A stretch of DNA of 22,577 bases from the NCBI GenBank assembly GCA_030055545.1, contig JASFYK010000005.1, positions 1-22,577 on the forward strand, written 5' to 3'. The first letter of the stretch is position 1. Every line of letters begins with the position of its first letter. The notes beneath the pieces are model-generated. The model ran no database searches and had not been told where the DNA came from. It worked only from the letters and a program-made list of their open reading frames with translations. Positions 7,997-15,317 of this stretch are shown in pieces. Origin of the DNA: Thermoproteota archaeon (GTDB taxonomy: Archaea; Thermoproteota; Methanomethylicia; Methanomethylicales; Methanomethylicaceae). The position numbers and the translations under genes are program-made.

Positions 7997-8118
7997 CCCG
8001 ATCTGGAAATAATTGTGGAATGATTTGTTAAAAAAGCAGACTGACAGAATAAAAAACTGAGTCGAAAACAAAAATAAAAAACACAGCAATGGTTATGGCA
8101 ATAATAAAAAGAAAAAAT

Positions 8119-8140
8119 GATTGCATTTTTAACTGCAATC
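8119..8140 (-). terminator. Hairpin plus T-run terminator of the TRAM gene
   Basis: Perfect 7-bp stem GATTGCA/TGCAATC with an 8-nt AT loop, beginning 4 nt after the TRAM stop codon. On the minus strand it is followed directly by ATTTTTTCTTTTTATT, and several more T-runs occur before 7973. This looks like a bacterial-style intrinsic terminator on top of the T-tracts archaea usually use. The remainder of 7973-8118 holds only AT-rich DNA and the isomerase promoter. Confidence 0.7.
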
Positions 8141-8144
8141 AACT

Positions 8145-8426
8145 TTACTGTACGACTTCAGCGGTTGCGAAACGGTTTGAGATCTTCGAGATCTTGATCT
8201 TGACATGGTCGCCTGCCTTGGTGTTCGGGACGAACACTACAAAGCCCTCAATGCGAGCGATACCCTCGCCGCGCCTGCTGACTTCCTTGATGTCCACTTC
8301 GTACTCCTTGCCCTCTTCTACAGGCTTGGGGCCGAAGTTGGCTGGACCGCGTCTCGGACCTCCGAATCTCCGTGCGCCTTCACGGTAGTATCCCACATGC
8401 TTCCCTCCTTTCTTTCCTTTCTTCAT
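8145..8426 (-). CDS. TRAM-domain small RNA-binding protein
   Basis: A 93-aa protein: a very basic, glycine-rich N-terminal third (MKKGKKGGKH and FGGPRRGPANFG) followed by a TRAM domain in the last 60 residues (YEVDIKEVSRRGEGIARIEG, then VFVPNTKAGDHVKIKI). TRAM is a small beta-barrel that binds RNA; stand-alone archaeal TRAM proteins have been reported as cold-responsive RNA chaperones, but a specific job here is inference. I use ATG 8426; a TTG at 8438 extends the frame by four codons. A TATA-like GTATATTAA lies at 8497-8505 and a strong terminator follows, so it appears to be a single-gene unit. Confidence 0.9.
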   Translation of the reverse strand: MKKGKKGGKHVGYYREGARRFGGPRRGPANFGPKPVEEGKEYEVDIKEVSRRGEGIARIEGFVVFVPNTKAGDHVKIKISKISNRFATAEVVQ

Positions 8427-8496
8427 TTGGGTGCGCAAAAGAAGCTGAAAAAATTCAGTTCCTTCGGCTATCCCTGTTCGAATGAAAACTTACCTT

Positions 8497-8505
8497 GTAT
8501 ATTAA
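8497..8505 (-). promoter_or_regulatory. TATA-like promoter of the TRAM gene
   Basis: Minus-strand TTAATATAC about 70-80 nt upstream of the TRAM ATG, in the gap after the ligase stop codon. It would give a leader of about 50 nt, longer than for other genes here. Confidence 0.45.
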
Positions 8506-8561
8506 CTTATGCATTCACGATTGAATCGGATTGAGCCTGAGCTACGTTCCTCAGATCTTCC

Positions 8562-10352
8562 TCATTCGACCTTCTTGAGCTGCCGCCTGTACATCTCGAC
8601 TATCTCCTGGACGGTCGTTGCATCCTCAGGGCTCTTCTCGTCCCTCCACTTGCCGGTGAACCTCGGGAACCTGATCGCGAGCCCCGACCCCTCCCGGATG
8701 GTGTCCATGCCGCAGGTGTGGATCGGGGACAGCGTTATCTCTGCGCCCCTGATCTCGAGCACCTTCGAGGGTGTGAGCCAGATGTCAGGGGTCAGCTTCG
8801 AGTCCACCCTTGCGTGCCTGTGCGAAATTATGCTCTTCTCAAAGATCGCCCGCATGTTCCTTATCTCCTCGTCGCTGAACCCCGTGCTGCACTTGCAGAC
8901 CGTCCTGAACATGTCCTCAGCAGGGTCGTAGGCGGCGAGCAGCAGCGTGCCGATGTTGCCGGCCCTCCTCCCGGTGCCCCAGTATGCCCCGACGGCGACA
9001 AGATCCACGGAGTCCTGCAACTCGCTCTTATAGTCCCGTTTGTACTTTATCCAGAGCCACCCCCTGGCGCCCGCCTTGTATATAGAGGAGCCGTCCAAGG
9101 ACTTCGCCACAAGGCCCTCGCACCCCTCGCTGATCGCCTCCTCGAAGAACTCCTCCAAGGATCTGGGGTTGTCGACGATCCTCTGAGACGCCAAGGAGAT
9201 CCTTTCGCTCTCCCTGGTCACGTCGTTTAGAATGCCGCGCCTAACCGGGTAGGGCTCGAGCGTAAGGTCCCTGCCGTCGACGTAGAGTGCGTCGAAGAGC
9301 CTGAGCGCCGCAGGGTAGGCCTGCATTGCCTCTTCGACCCCGTATTTCCTCCGCCGGTGCATAAGCTCCTGGAACGGGAGCATCTCGCCCGTCGACTGGT
9401 CGACTGCGACGATCTCACCCTCGACGATGAAGGTCTTGGAGGAGATGCCTTTCGAGGCGAGTTCTGCGACGTCAGGGTAGTGCCCGTTTATGTTCTCGAG
9501 CCGCCGCGAGAAGAGGTTCACCTTACCGTCATCGCCGCGGTGTATCTGAACGCGCTCCCCGTCGTACTTGTACTCGACCGCACACCTGCCGCCCATCTTT
9601 TCCAAGATCTCCTCGGGCGTCGAAAGCCGCTCGGCGAGCATGGGCCTTATAGGTCTCCCAGGCGTTGGTTTCGTTTGCCCCAGGGCAGCCAGACCCCCCG
9701 TTGCGAGGGACTTGGCAATTGCCCCGAGGTCGCTGGTGAGGTTGTACGCCCGCTCAATCTCCTCCCTGGCCTCTTTCGAGCCTGTGAATGCGATCGAAAG
9801 GGCATCGAGTATTGTCATGTCTGCAACGCCGAGACGCATTGCGCCCGATACGGTCCTAACGATGTAAAGCGCCTCCCTCGGCGAGGCGTCCCTCAGGAGG
9901 TCAGAGAGCAGGCGGAGCTTCTCCTCCAGGGACCCCTCGCCCTGGGACCTGGCTATCCGGTCCAAGACGCTGTAGACCTGTTCCACGGTGACCTTCTCCC
10001 TCGATCGCCCTCCGGAGAAGAATTGGAGCGTGACCTGCTTCTTCCCCCTTGCGAGGAGGCTCTCGGCAACCTTCCCCAGGTCGCCGAGCTTCTTGTACAT
10101 CGAGGTGACCTCCGACTCGTTCGCGGCCACAGCCTGCGATATGCTCCGGATTATCAGGCGGTCTGCCACCCCCAGCTCGAGCGGGATGAATTCAGGGTAG
10201 AGCCTCCCCTGCGTGAGGTAAACAGCCTTGTCGATCACATCGCTCGGGCAGCGCCTGAAGAACTCGACCAAGATGTCGGTCATCTCCAAGCGCTTTGTGG
10301 TAGAGCTGAGTCTGTCGTAGACCTCAACCAGTTCGGCGTAAAGCAAGGGCAT
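8562..10352 (-). CDS. lig: ATP-dependent DNA ligase (archaeal LigI-like)
   Basis: Seals nicks in replication and repair. Order of domains: N-terminal helical DNA-binding domain (about residues 1-225), nucleotidyltransferase domain with the adenylated lysine in KYDGERVQIHR (Lys262 from this start), SRRLENINGHYPD (motif Ib/III region), FIVEGEIVAVD, EGLVAKS and WIKYKRDY (motif V), then the OB-fold with FPRFTGKWRDEKSPEDATT close to the C terminus. The 596-aa length suits the archaeal family. The frame is open to 10436, but archaeal ligases normally begin near the segment MPLLYAELVEVYDRLSSTTK, and a TATA-like element lies within the would-be longer N-terminal part. It stands alone, divergent from the HAD gene. 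Confidence 0.95.
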   Translation of the reverse strand: MPLLYAELVEVYDRLSSTTKRLEMTDILVEFFRRCPSDVIDKAVYLTQGRLYPEFIPLELGVADRLIIRSISQAVAANESEVTSMYKKLGDLGKVAESLLARGKKQVTLQFFSGGRSREKVTVEQVYSVLDRIARSQGEGSLEEKLRLLSDLLRDASPREALYIVRTVSGAMRLGVADMTILDALSIAFTGSKEAREEIERAYNLTSDLGAIAKSLATGGLAALGQTKPTPGRPIRPMLAERLSTPEEILEKMGGRCAVEYKYDGERVQIHRGDDGKVNLFSRRLENINGHYPDVAELASKGISSKTFIVEGEIVAVDQSTGEMLPFQELMHRRRKYGVEEAMQAYPAALRLFDALYVDGRDLTLEPYPVRRGILNDVTRESERISLASQRIVDNPRSLEEFFEEAISEGCEGLVAKSLDGSSIYKAGARGWLWIKYKRDYKSELQDSVDLVAVGAYWGTGRRAGNIGTLLLAAYDPAEDMFRTVCKCSTGFSDEEIRNMRAIFEKSIISHRHARVDSKLTPDIWLTPSKVLEIRGAEITLSPIHTCGMDTIREGSGLAIRFPRFTGKWRDEKSPEDATTVQEIVEMYRRQLKKVE

Positions 10353-10379
10353 GACGGGCAAGCACCTGCCAAGATCAAC

Positions 10380-10391
10380 AGTAATTAATAG
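10380..10391 (-). promoter_or_regulatory. TATA-like promoter of the DNA ligase gene
   Basis: Minus-strand CTATTAATTACT, about 28-39 nt upstream of the ATG at 10352. It lies within the 98-bp divergent gap and supports the shorter ligase start. Confidence 0.5.
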
Positions 10392-10400
10392 CCCACAACT

Positions 10401-10409
10401 CTTTATGTA
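10401..10409 (+). promoter_or_regulatory. TATA-like promoter of the HAD gene
   Basis: Plus-strand CTTTATGTA, about 42-50 nt upstream of the HAD ATG at 10451. Together with the ligase element it makes a divergent promoter region. Confidence 0.4.
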
Positions 10410-10450
10410 CTTATTCAATAGGTTGGTGCTACCCAAGGGGCGGGTTTGGA

Positions 10451-11116
10451 ATGAAGGCAGTGGTCTTCGACATGGATGGCGTGCTCGTCAACTTCAACAT
10501 AGACAGCAGGAGGATCAAGACCGAGATCATAGAGTACTTCGAGGGCAGTGGGTTCCCGAAGGGTGTGCTCTCACCGGCGCTCCCCTTTTCCAAGATCAAG
10601 GGCGAGGTCGAGAGGCACTTCTTTTCGAAGGGCATGAGAAAGGACCAGATCCTCGAGATCCTAAGGGCAGCGGAGGGCATGGCGGTCGAGCACGAGGTGG
10701 AGGCTGCCAGGACGACCAGGCTCCTCCCGGGGGCGAAGGAAACGGTGTCTGCGCTGAAGGCGATGGGGGTCAGGCTTGCAATATTCACATACAACAACTC
10801 CAGGGCCGTCAGGTTGGCGCTTGAGAGGCTCGGGCTCGAGGGTTACTTCGACGCGGTTGTTTCGAGGGACCAGGTCGAGAACCCTAAGCCGAGCCCGTGC
10901 CACTTGATGAGGGTGCTGGAGCTACTCGGCGTATCAGCGGATGAGGCTCTGGTCGTTGGGGACAGCGAGATGGACATCAGGCCAGCGAAAGAGCTAGGCG
11001 TAAGGGTCGCAGCAATAACCACCGGAGTCAGATCCGAGGAAGAGCTCAGGGCACACGCCCCGGACTACATAGTGAAGGGGCTGCCGGAGGTAATTGAGAT
11101 CGTCATGAAAGGCTGA
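10451..11116 (+). CDS. HAD-superfamily phosphatase (subfamily IA-like)
   Basis: A 221-aa HAD hydrolase. Motif I VVFDMDGV carries the nucleophile Asp7 and general acid Asp9; motif II is IFTYNN (Thr113); motif III is the Lys of NPKPSP (about 146); motif IV is VVGDSEMD (Asp171 and Asp175). A helical cap sits between residues 15 and 85. The pattern resembles phosphoglycolate phosphatase and PpaX-like enzymes, but substrates cannot be assigned for this family by motif. ATG at 10451 gives the canonical MKAVVFDMDG beginning. It is transcribed away from the DNA ligase and converges on the coiled-coil protein gene with a 9-bp gap. Confidence 0.9.
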   Translation: MKAVVFDMDGVLVNFNIDSRRIKTEIIEYFEGSGFPKGVLSPALPFSKIKGEVERHFFSKGMRKDQILEILRAAEGMAVEHEVEAARTTRLLPGAKETVSALKAMGVRLAIFTYNNSRAVRLALERLGLEGYFDAVVSRDQVENPKPSPCHLMRVLELLGVSADEALVVGDSEMDIRPAKELGVRVAAITTGVRSEEELRAHAPDYIVKGLPEVIEIVMKG

Positions 11117-11125
11117 GTGCCCAAT

Positions 11126-11833
11126 TCAGCCCTTCGTCTTCTCGAGCATCCGCTCGAATGTCCACCTGATCGAGCTCCTTATCTCCCGGAGGCGCGAGTC
11201 CTCGTCGAGGTTGTTTATCCTGATCTCCTTCAGCGTCTCGCCGTCGAGGACAAGGCTGTGCTCAATTATCGACATCGGGTCCTTGGATCCGGCATCGACC
11301 GCCATCTCGTCCTTCCTCCGCATCTCCCCCAGCACCCTGTCGATGAAGAACGTCTGGAACGGAGGGGTCCTCACGTTCAGGTGGAGGCTAGGCGCAGGGA
11401 CGATCCTTACCCAGGACCTGCCGACGAATATCGTGCCGAGTTCCTCCCCTGTCTTTGACTTTATGGGAAACGGCTGCTCCTCCTCTCCGGCCTCCTGTAC
11501 AGGCTCCTTAGGGGGCGGCGGTCTTGCGGCACCGGTTGCAGGCGCAGCTGCGGGTGAGGCGGCAGCTTGGGCTGGTTCGGGCGCAGGGGCGGGGACGGCA
11601 GGGCGCTCTTGAGCTACAGGGGGCCTCACAGTCGCCGCTTGCGCGGGGGGGTACTCCTCCTTCGGAGCTGCCTCAACAAGCCTGCTCGCCGGCCTGAAGC
11701 TCACCTTTGCGAGCGCCTCGTCGATGAGCCTGATGTTAATCCTGCAGAGCGCCAGCTCCTTCTCGAGCCTCGAGACCTTCTCCTCCAAGGACCGCTTGAG
11801 CTCTGCGAGTTCCTCTGTCTCTCTATCCGACAA
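11126..11833 (-). CDS. Uncharacterised coiled-coil / Pro-Ala-linker protein
   Basis: I do not recognise this family. It has three visible parts: an N-terminal heptad-like charged helix (SDRETEELAELKRSLEEKVS and on to about residue 45), a long Pro/Ala-rich, low-complexity linker (about 65-115), and a compact, well-mixed C-terminal domain of about 110 residues containing ELGTIFVGRSWVRIVPAPS, a TPPFQTFFIDRVLGEM segment and a final charged helix. No signal peptide or TM helix is visible, so it is probably cytoplasmic. The start is uncertain: TTG 11833 has a perfect GGTGAT 6 nt upstream, while TTG 11863 would give a leaderless 245-aa form. A TATA-like element is at 11878-11890. The architecture suggests a scaffold or tethering protein, which is inference only. 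Confidence 0.75.
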   Translation of the reverse strand: MSDRETEELAELKRSLEEKVSRLEKELALCRINIRLIDEALAKVSFRPASRLVEAAPKEEYPPAQAATVRPPVAQERPAVPAPAPEPAQAAASPAAAPATGAARPPPPKEPVQEAGEEEQPFPIKSKTGEELGTIFVGRSWVRIVPAPSLHLNVRTPPFQTFFIDRVLGEMRRKDEMAVDAGSKDPMSIIEHSLVLDGETLKEIRINNLDEDSRLREIRSSIRWTFERMLEKTKG

Positions 11834-11877
11834 ACCTGAATCACCTTTCTCTGGGCTATACAACGATCACAGTCACA

Positions 11878-11890
11878 GATAATTATAGTT
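11878..11890 (-). promoter_or_regulatory. TATA-like promoter of the coiled-coil gene
   Basis: Minus-strand AACTATAATTATC between the flavin reductase gene and the coiled-coil gene. The predicted transcription start is near 11860, leaving about 27 nt of leader with a GGTGAT ribosome site before TTG 11833. Confidence 0.5.
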
Positions 11891-11907
11891 TGAGGGAACC
11901 GCACCTA

Positions 11908-12444
11908 CTAAGTGGGACTCTCCCTCATAACGGTGTAGAAGCTTGATCCGAGGTGAAGGAGTGGTGACTCGCCCTTCCAGACCTCGCCGAACCCCCTTGC
12001 CTGGCAGGCAACGACGTTCCCGAGGAGGACTGTATGGTCCCCGACGTCAATCGCCTGGCTCAATTCGCACTCGATGGTGCCTATGGCGCCTTCTATCAAG
12101 GGCGTTTTTATTTTCGTGGCAGGGGTGAACTTGAATAGCGATGACTTGTCAAAGTCCTTGCCGGACTTGGATCCTGCCATCTCGACGGCGTCCTTCATCG
12201 AGAGGTCGGGTATGTTGACCGTAAACTCCTTGTTCTTCAGGATCAGCGGGTGCGTGTACCTTGAGGGGGAGATGCACACTGCCAAGATGGGGGGCCTGAC
12301 TGAAACAGGGGTGTGCCAGGCAGCCGGCATAACGTTCGGCTTGCCGTCTTCCCTGAGCGCCACGATGAGCGCGGCTACCCTTGGACTGAGGAGGCGGTGG
12401 TAGAAATCGCAAAAGTCCTTCCTTCGGCTCTCCGAGGATTCCAT
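11908..12444 (-). CDS. Flavin reductase-like / flavoredoxin-family FMN-binding protein
   Basis: A 178-aa protein of the flavin reductase-like split-barrel family. Typical signs are the opening RVAALIVALREDGKPNVMPA (sensing strand and turn), a PPILAVCISPSRYTH segment (FMN-phosphate region), EFTVNIPD, and the central IECELSQAIDVGDHTVLLGNVV strand pair (each part visible in the frame). Such proteins bind FMN and transfer electrons or act as flavin reductases; the partner is unknown. ATG at 12444 is preceded by a 42-bp gap after the transglutaminase stop codon, so the two may be co-transcribed. No convincing separate promoter was found. Confidence 0.88.
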   Translation of the reverse strand: MESSESRRKDFCDFYHRLLSPRVAALIVALREDGKPNVMPAAWHTPVSVRPPILAVCISPSRYTHPLILKNKEFTVNIPDLSMKDAVEMAGSKSGKDFDKSSLFKFTPATKIKTPLIEGAIGTIECELSQAIDVGDHTVLLGNVVACQARGFGEVWKGESPLLHLGSSFYTVMRESPT

Positions 12445-12486
12445 GTCTAATACTTTGCAGGACAGCAGAAAAGGATTTCGTGGGAT

Positions 12487-13650
12487 CTAGAGGGGCGGCT
12501 TGTTCAGCAGCCCATTGCACCGCCTTCTCCGGAGCAATAGAGAAGATGCAAGAACCGCCGCTGATGCGATCAGTGCGATCAGGAGAACAGATTCCAAGTG
12601 GGCGGGGCCGCCTGCAGGGGACATCGTGTGGGACTCCACCCATAGGCAGTCGGAGCCGATGATTGCGTCCCTCATTCGGGCGTATTCGGAGATATGGTCA
12701 TAGTTTACGTACTCGATGAAGACGGCGGTGTCCTTCCAGTAGAAGGCGGCGCCGCGGATGTGCTGCCTCCAGTCCGTGCTCGCGATATGCCCGCCTCTAT
12801 GGGTCCCTCCTTGGAAGTACGTGAGGTCGACAGGCGTCCAGGCTCCGCCTCCCCCGCGACTCGGCACATAGACCATGGCCCAGCCATGCCACCCGACATC
12901 CTTGGTGTGGAAATGCAGGTTGTGATCCGAATCGGAGTTCACTTGGCCTGGCATGTAGATCGGGCCGATCGCGGTGTATGCAGGTATGCCATAGATCCTG
13001 CAGAACAGGACGAAGAGGTTTGCCTGGTCGTCGCAGTCGCCAGTGAGCCCCGTGTAGGTCTCCCATACCGTTTGCGGCGTCGTGTTGTTGTACGAATATA
13101 CCATATTCTCCTCGAACCAGAGTATCAGGTTGCGGAGGATCAGGAGCACGTTCTCCTCCCCCGCCCTGATCGTTTCTGCGAGCTCGAACACCTCCCCAGG
13201 ATCCTCCAGACCGGAGGGATCCCAGATCCCGGCGAGCGGATACATTTCCTTGAGCTGCTGTGGGATCTCAGCAAGAGTGCCAGACAGCGCTGGATCGACC
13301 TCCGGGGGGTGCCGGTTTATGGTGATTTTGAAGTTCATCGTCAAAGTTGCGTTCTGCATAGGCGCGATCGCATCAGTGTACAAGATCCTGACCATAGGGT
13401 TCCCGTCCGGGTCCGCGCGGAGCTCCCACGGCACATCAACCCCGTTGATTGTTACTGACTCCATTACAGCGGTCTGTTCCGAGCTGTTCTTGAAAACATT
13501 CTGGTTGAGGAGCATCTGGCACGGGCTGTACTGTTCCGTGCAGTCCATTGCGACCCCCCCGTTCGCCAAGGTTATCGACAGGTTGTAGGCATAGACCGAG
13601 CCCGTGCCCTGCATGAGCAGGAGTGCTACCAAGAGAGGTGCAAGGCTCAT
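12487..13650 (-). CDS. Secreted, membrane-anchored transglutaminase-like protein
   Basis: A 387-aa extracytoplasmic protein. Residues 1-21 are a signal peptide (hydrophobic core then SVYAY). A beta-rich region of about 140 residues follows, then a transglutaminase-like core with the Cys of GDCDDQA (206), the His of GWHGWAMVYV (255) and the Asp of WTPVDLTYF (275), i.e. the papain-type triad in correct order. A C-terminal TM helix at 352-373 is followed by RRRR, anchoring the domain outside the cell. Archaeal members are mostly uncharacterised; a cysteine protease or amidase acting on the envelope is possible. It is transcribed divergently from the RAM-domain gene with a shared palindromic TATA region about 70 nt upstream. 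Confidence 0.88.
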   Translation of the reverse strand: MSLAPLLVALLLMQGTGSVYAYNLSITLANGGVAMDCTEQYSPCQMLLNQNVFKNSSEQTAVMESVTINGVDVPWELRADPDGNPMVRILYTDAIAPMQNATLTMNFKITINRHPPEVDPALSGTLAEIPQQLKEMYPLAGIWDPSGLEDPGEVFELAETIRAGEENVLLILRNLILWFEENMVYSYNNTTPQTVWETYTGLTGDCDDQANLFVLFCRIYGIPAYTAIGPIYMPGQVNSDSDHNLHFHTKDVGWHGWAMVYVPSRGGGGAWTPVDLTYFQGGTHRGGHIASTDWRQHIRGAAFYWKDTAVFIEYVNYDHISEYARMRDAIIGSDCLWVESHTMSPAGGPAHLESVLLIALIASAAVLASSLLLRRRRCNGLLNKPPL

Positions 13651-13712
13651 AGATGCGTAAATGAATTCGATTCAAATAAGGATTAGTGATAGAACTTGGG
13701 AAAAGCTACTCA

Positions 13713-13727
13713 ACCTTTATAAAAGGT
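13713..13727. promoter_or_regulatory. Palindromic bidirectional TATA region
   Basis: ACCTTTATAAAAGGT: perfect 6-bp arms (ACCTTT/AAAGGT) around ATA. It can be read as a TATA box on both strands, facing the transglutaminase gene (start 13650) and the RAM-domain gene (start 13766). Because of the symmetry it may also be a regulator site overlapping TBP binding; that part is inference. Confidence 0.55.
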
Positions 13728-13765
13728 AAAACGCAGAATAAAAAGTGCAAAGTGGAGGAATAATT

Positions 13766-13993
13766 TTGGTTTTCACAGCCTTTGTTTTGGGGGTCTGCCA
13801 GATCGGTAAGGAGAGGGAAGTTCTCGAGAGGTGCCTCGGGGTCAAGGGCGTCGTCGAGGGCACTGTCGTCTTTGGCGAGTATGACATTATCGTGAAGATA
13901 CAGACCCAGGATGTCAAGGAGCTCAGCAAGAGGGTCGAGGAGATTAGGAGGATCGAGGGGCTGCTCAGGAGTGCGACCCTCATCTCCATATAG
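13766..13993 (+). CDS. Stand-alone Lrp/AsnC ligand-binding (RAM) domain protein
   Basis: A 75-aa protein with the beta-alpha-beta-beta-alpha-beta RAM fold pattern: MVFTAFVLGVCQIGKEREVL, GVKGVVEGTVVFGEYDIIVKI, ELSKRVEEIRRIEGLLRSAT. There is no helix-turn-helix domain, so it cannot bind DNA by itself; such stand-alone RAM proteins bind amino acids and may assemble with full-length Lrp proteins. I set the start at TTG 13766 because GGAGG lies 7 nt upstream and the protein then begins exactly at the first strand. A GTG at 13745 extends the frame by seven residues. A T-run follows the stop codon. Confidence 0.87.
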   Translation: MVFTAFVLGVCQIGKEREVLERCLGVKGVVEGTVVFGEYDIIVKIQTQDVKELSKRVEEIRRIEGLLRSATLISI

Positions 13994-14000
13994 CAACTTC

Positions 14001-14006
14001 TTTTTT
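14001..14006 (+). terminator. T-run terminator after the RAM gene
   Basis: Six T residues 7 nt after the TAG stop, followed by a second T5 tract about 20 nt on. This matches the oligo-T termination used by archaeal RNA polymerase. The rest of the gap to 14112 holds nothing that I can identify. Confidence 0.5.
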
Positions 14007-14112
14007 GTCCAGTCCAAATCGATTTTTGTGCGAAGGCGGACAGGCGGGGGATAACAAGGCAATACAATGAAATTGGAAACAAATGACCATCAGGATGCAT
14101 TGGAGGTGCTTG

Positions 14113-15306
14113 TCAGGCCTTTCCAGCCACTTCCCGCGTAATCTTTAGGATCGAGTCGACGGCATTGAAGCGCCTTGCGAACCGCTGAGCCGCCCTGATC
14201 TTCTTCAGGCAGGACTCCGAACGCATCGTCTCCTCTACGGCGCGGCACAGCGTTTCCTTGCTAAGATCGTACTGCTGGATCCTCGTGCCTATCCCCATCT
14301 TCTCCACGGACTCTGCTATCCCCTGGTGCTCGGAGTGCGCAACAGTTGGGATCACGACCATCGGCTTCCCGTAGTATATGGCCTCCCCGACAGTGTTGTG
14401 CCCTCCTCTCGTGACGAGCAGGTCGCATGCCTTCAGGTACTTGTATCGGTCATCGACCCAGTTGTATATCCGGAGGCGCCCTCCGTTGGATTTCGTTTCG
14501 GGGTTCGGGACGTCCGAAAGTCCCCTCGAGAGTACGATGTTGTAGCTGTCGGGGAACTCCCGGAATATCTCTGCGATCGTCTTGGTGATCATCAGCTTCT
14601 CGGCCTTGGTGCCGCTTATTGCGGCGAATATGAGCGGCCGGTCGTCGAACCCCAAGGAACGCTTAAGCTCCTCCTGCTCCGGCAGATCATCAGGATGCCT
14701 GGGTATCACCGGACCGACGAGCCGTAGTTTCTTCAAGTACTGGTTTGACGGGACCACATTGGCCTTGGCAATGGTATAAGGGGGAGGAAAGTCCGGTACG
14801 ACGATCACCCTGCTCGTCTTCCAGAGGCTCCCCAAGATCTCTAGTCCGAGGCGCTCCACATTAGCCTTCACCTTCAGCTTTGACTTGCGGATGATCGGCT
14901 TCTTGTGCGGTATCATGATCCTGAGCTGGTGCAGGATCAGCACAGAGGCTATCCTCCTCATCCTGGAGGCAATGACTGTGGAGAGGCGGCTGTCCGAAAC
15001 CACCACATCCGGCTTGAAGTGCTCTATCAGCGAGAGCTCTGCGCCCACCTGCAAGGCGAACGTGTACAGATTCTTCGGTCCGATCGAGAGTGTCCTGCGG
15101 AGATCGAATTCCCCGTCCTCCTTCTCGAAAACCCTGATGGGTGGGACCTGGCCGACTGGGAATGAGGCTTTCTTGACGAACTGGACCGCCTCTCCGTAGG
15201 TGGAGAAGAATACTCGGTCGCCCCTGGATCTAAGCGCCTTCGCGATGGGGATGCACCTACCGGCATGCCCGAGTGCGATGCCACAAGGCGCAAGGTAGAC
15301 TCTCAT
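14113..15306 (-). CDS. MurG-like / GT28-type glycosyltransferase
   Basis: A 397-aa GT-B-fold glycosyltransferase. The N-terminal domain starts with MRVYLAPCGIALGHAGRCIP (the Gly-rich acceptor loop), and KPDVVVSDSRLS resembles the conserved PD segment. The C-terminal domain has FAAISGTK, then YNWVDD, then the nucleotide-sugar motif LLVTRGGHNTVGEA (about 297-309) and a later VVIPTVAHSEHQGIAE. It should transfer a sugar from a nucleotide donor to a lipid- or protein-linked acceptor; archaea do not make murein, so a role in surface glycan or lipid glycosylation is likely but inferred. There is no TM segment. It is the last gene of the CBS-Mut7-C-AMMECR1 run, 11 bp after AMMECR1. Confidence 0.85.
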   Translation of the reverse strand: MRVYLAPCGIALGHAGRCIPIAKALRSRGDRVFFSTYGEAVQFVKKASFPVGQVPPIRVFEKEDGEFDLRRTLSIGPKNLYTFALQVGAELSLIEHFKPDVVVSDSRLSTVIASRMRRIASVLILHQLRIMIPHKKPIIRKSKLKVKANVERLGLEILGSLWKTSRVIVVPDFPPPYTIAKANVVPSNQYLKKLRLVGPVIPRHPDDLPEQEELKRSLGFDDRPLIFAAISGTKAEKLMITKTIAEIFREFPDSYNIVLSRGLSDVPNPETKSNGGRLRIYNWVDDRYKYLKACDLLVTRGGHNTVGEAIYYGKPMVVIPTVAHSEHQGIAESVEKMGIGTRIQQYDLSKETLCRAVEETMRSESCLKKIRAAQRFARRFNAVDSILKITREVAGKA

Positions 15307-15317
15307 GGGCGGACGAC

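Noticed and set aside
8540..8575. ATGAGGA and CTGA strings near the ligase stop codon, considered as a box C/D RNA.
   Set aside because: Box C is imperfect, no second box pair or terminal stem was found, and part is ligase coding sequence.
9357..10388. Long plus-strand frame (343 codons) antisense to DNA ligase.
   Set aside because: Antisense to a clearly conserved ligase; Arg/Pro/Leu-rich composition typical of a GC-rich shadow frame.
14067..14141. Short plus-strand frame of 24 codons (begins MKLETNDHQDALEV) after the RAM gene.
   Set aside because: No ribosome site, overlaps the glycosyltransferase 3' end in antisense, and shows no family features.
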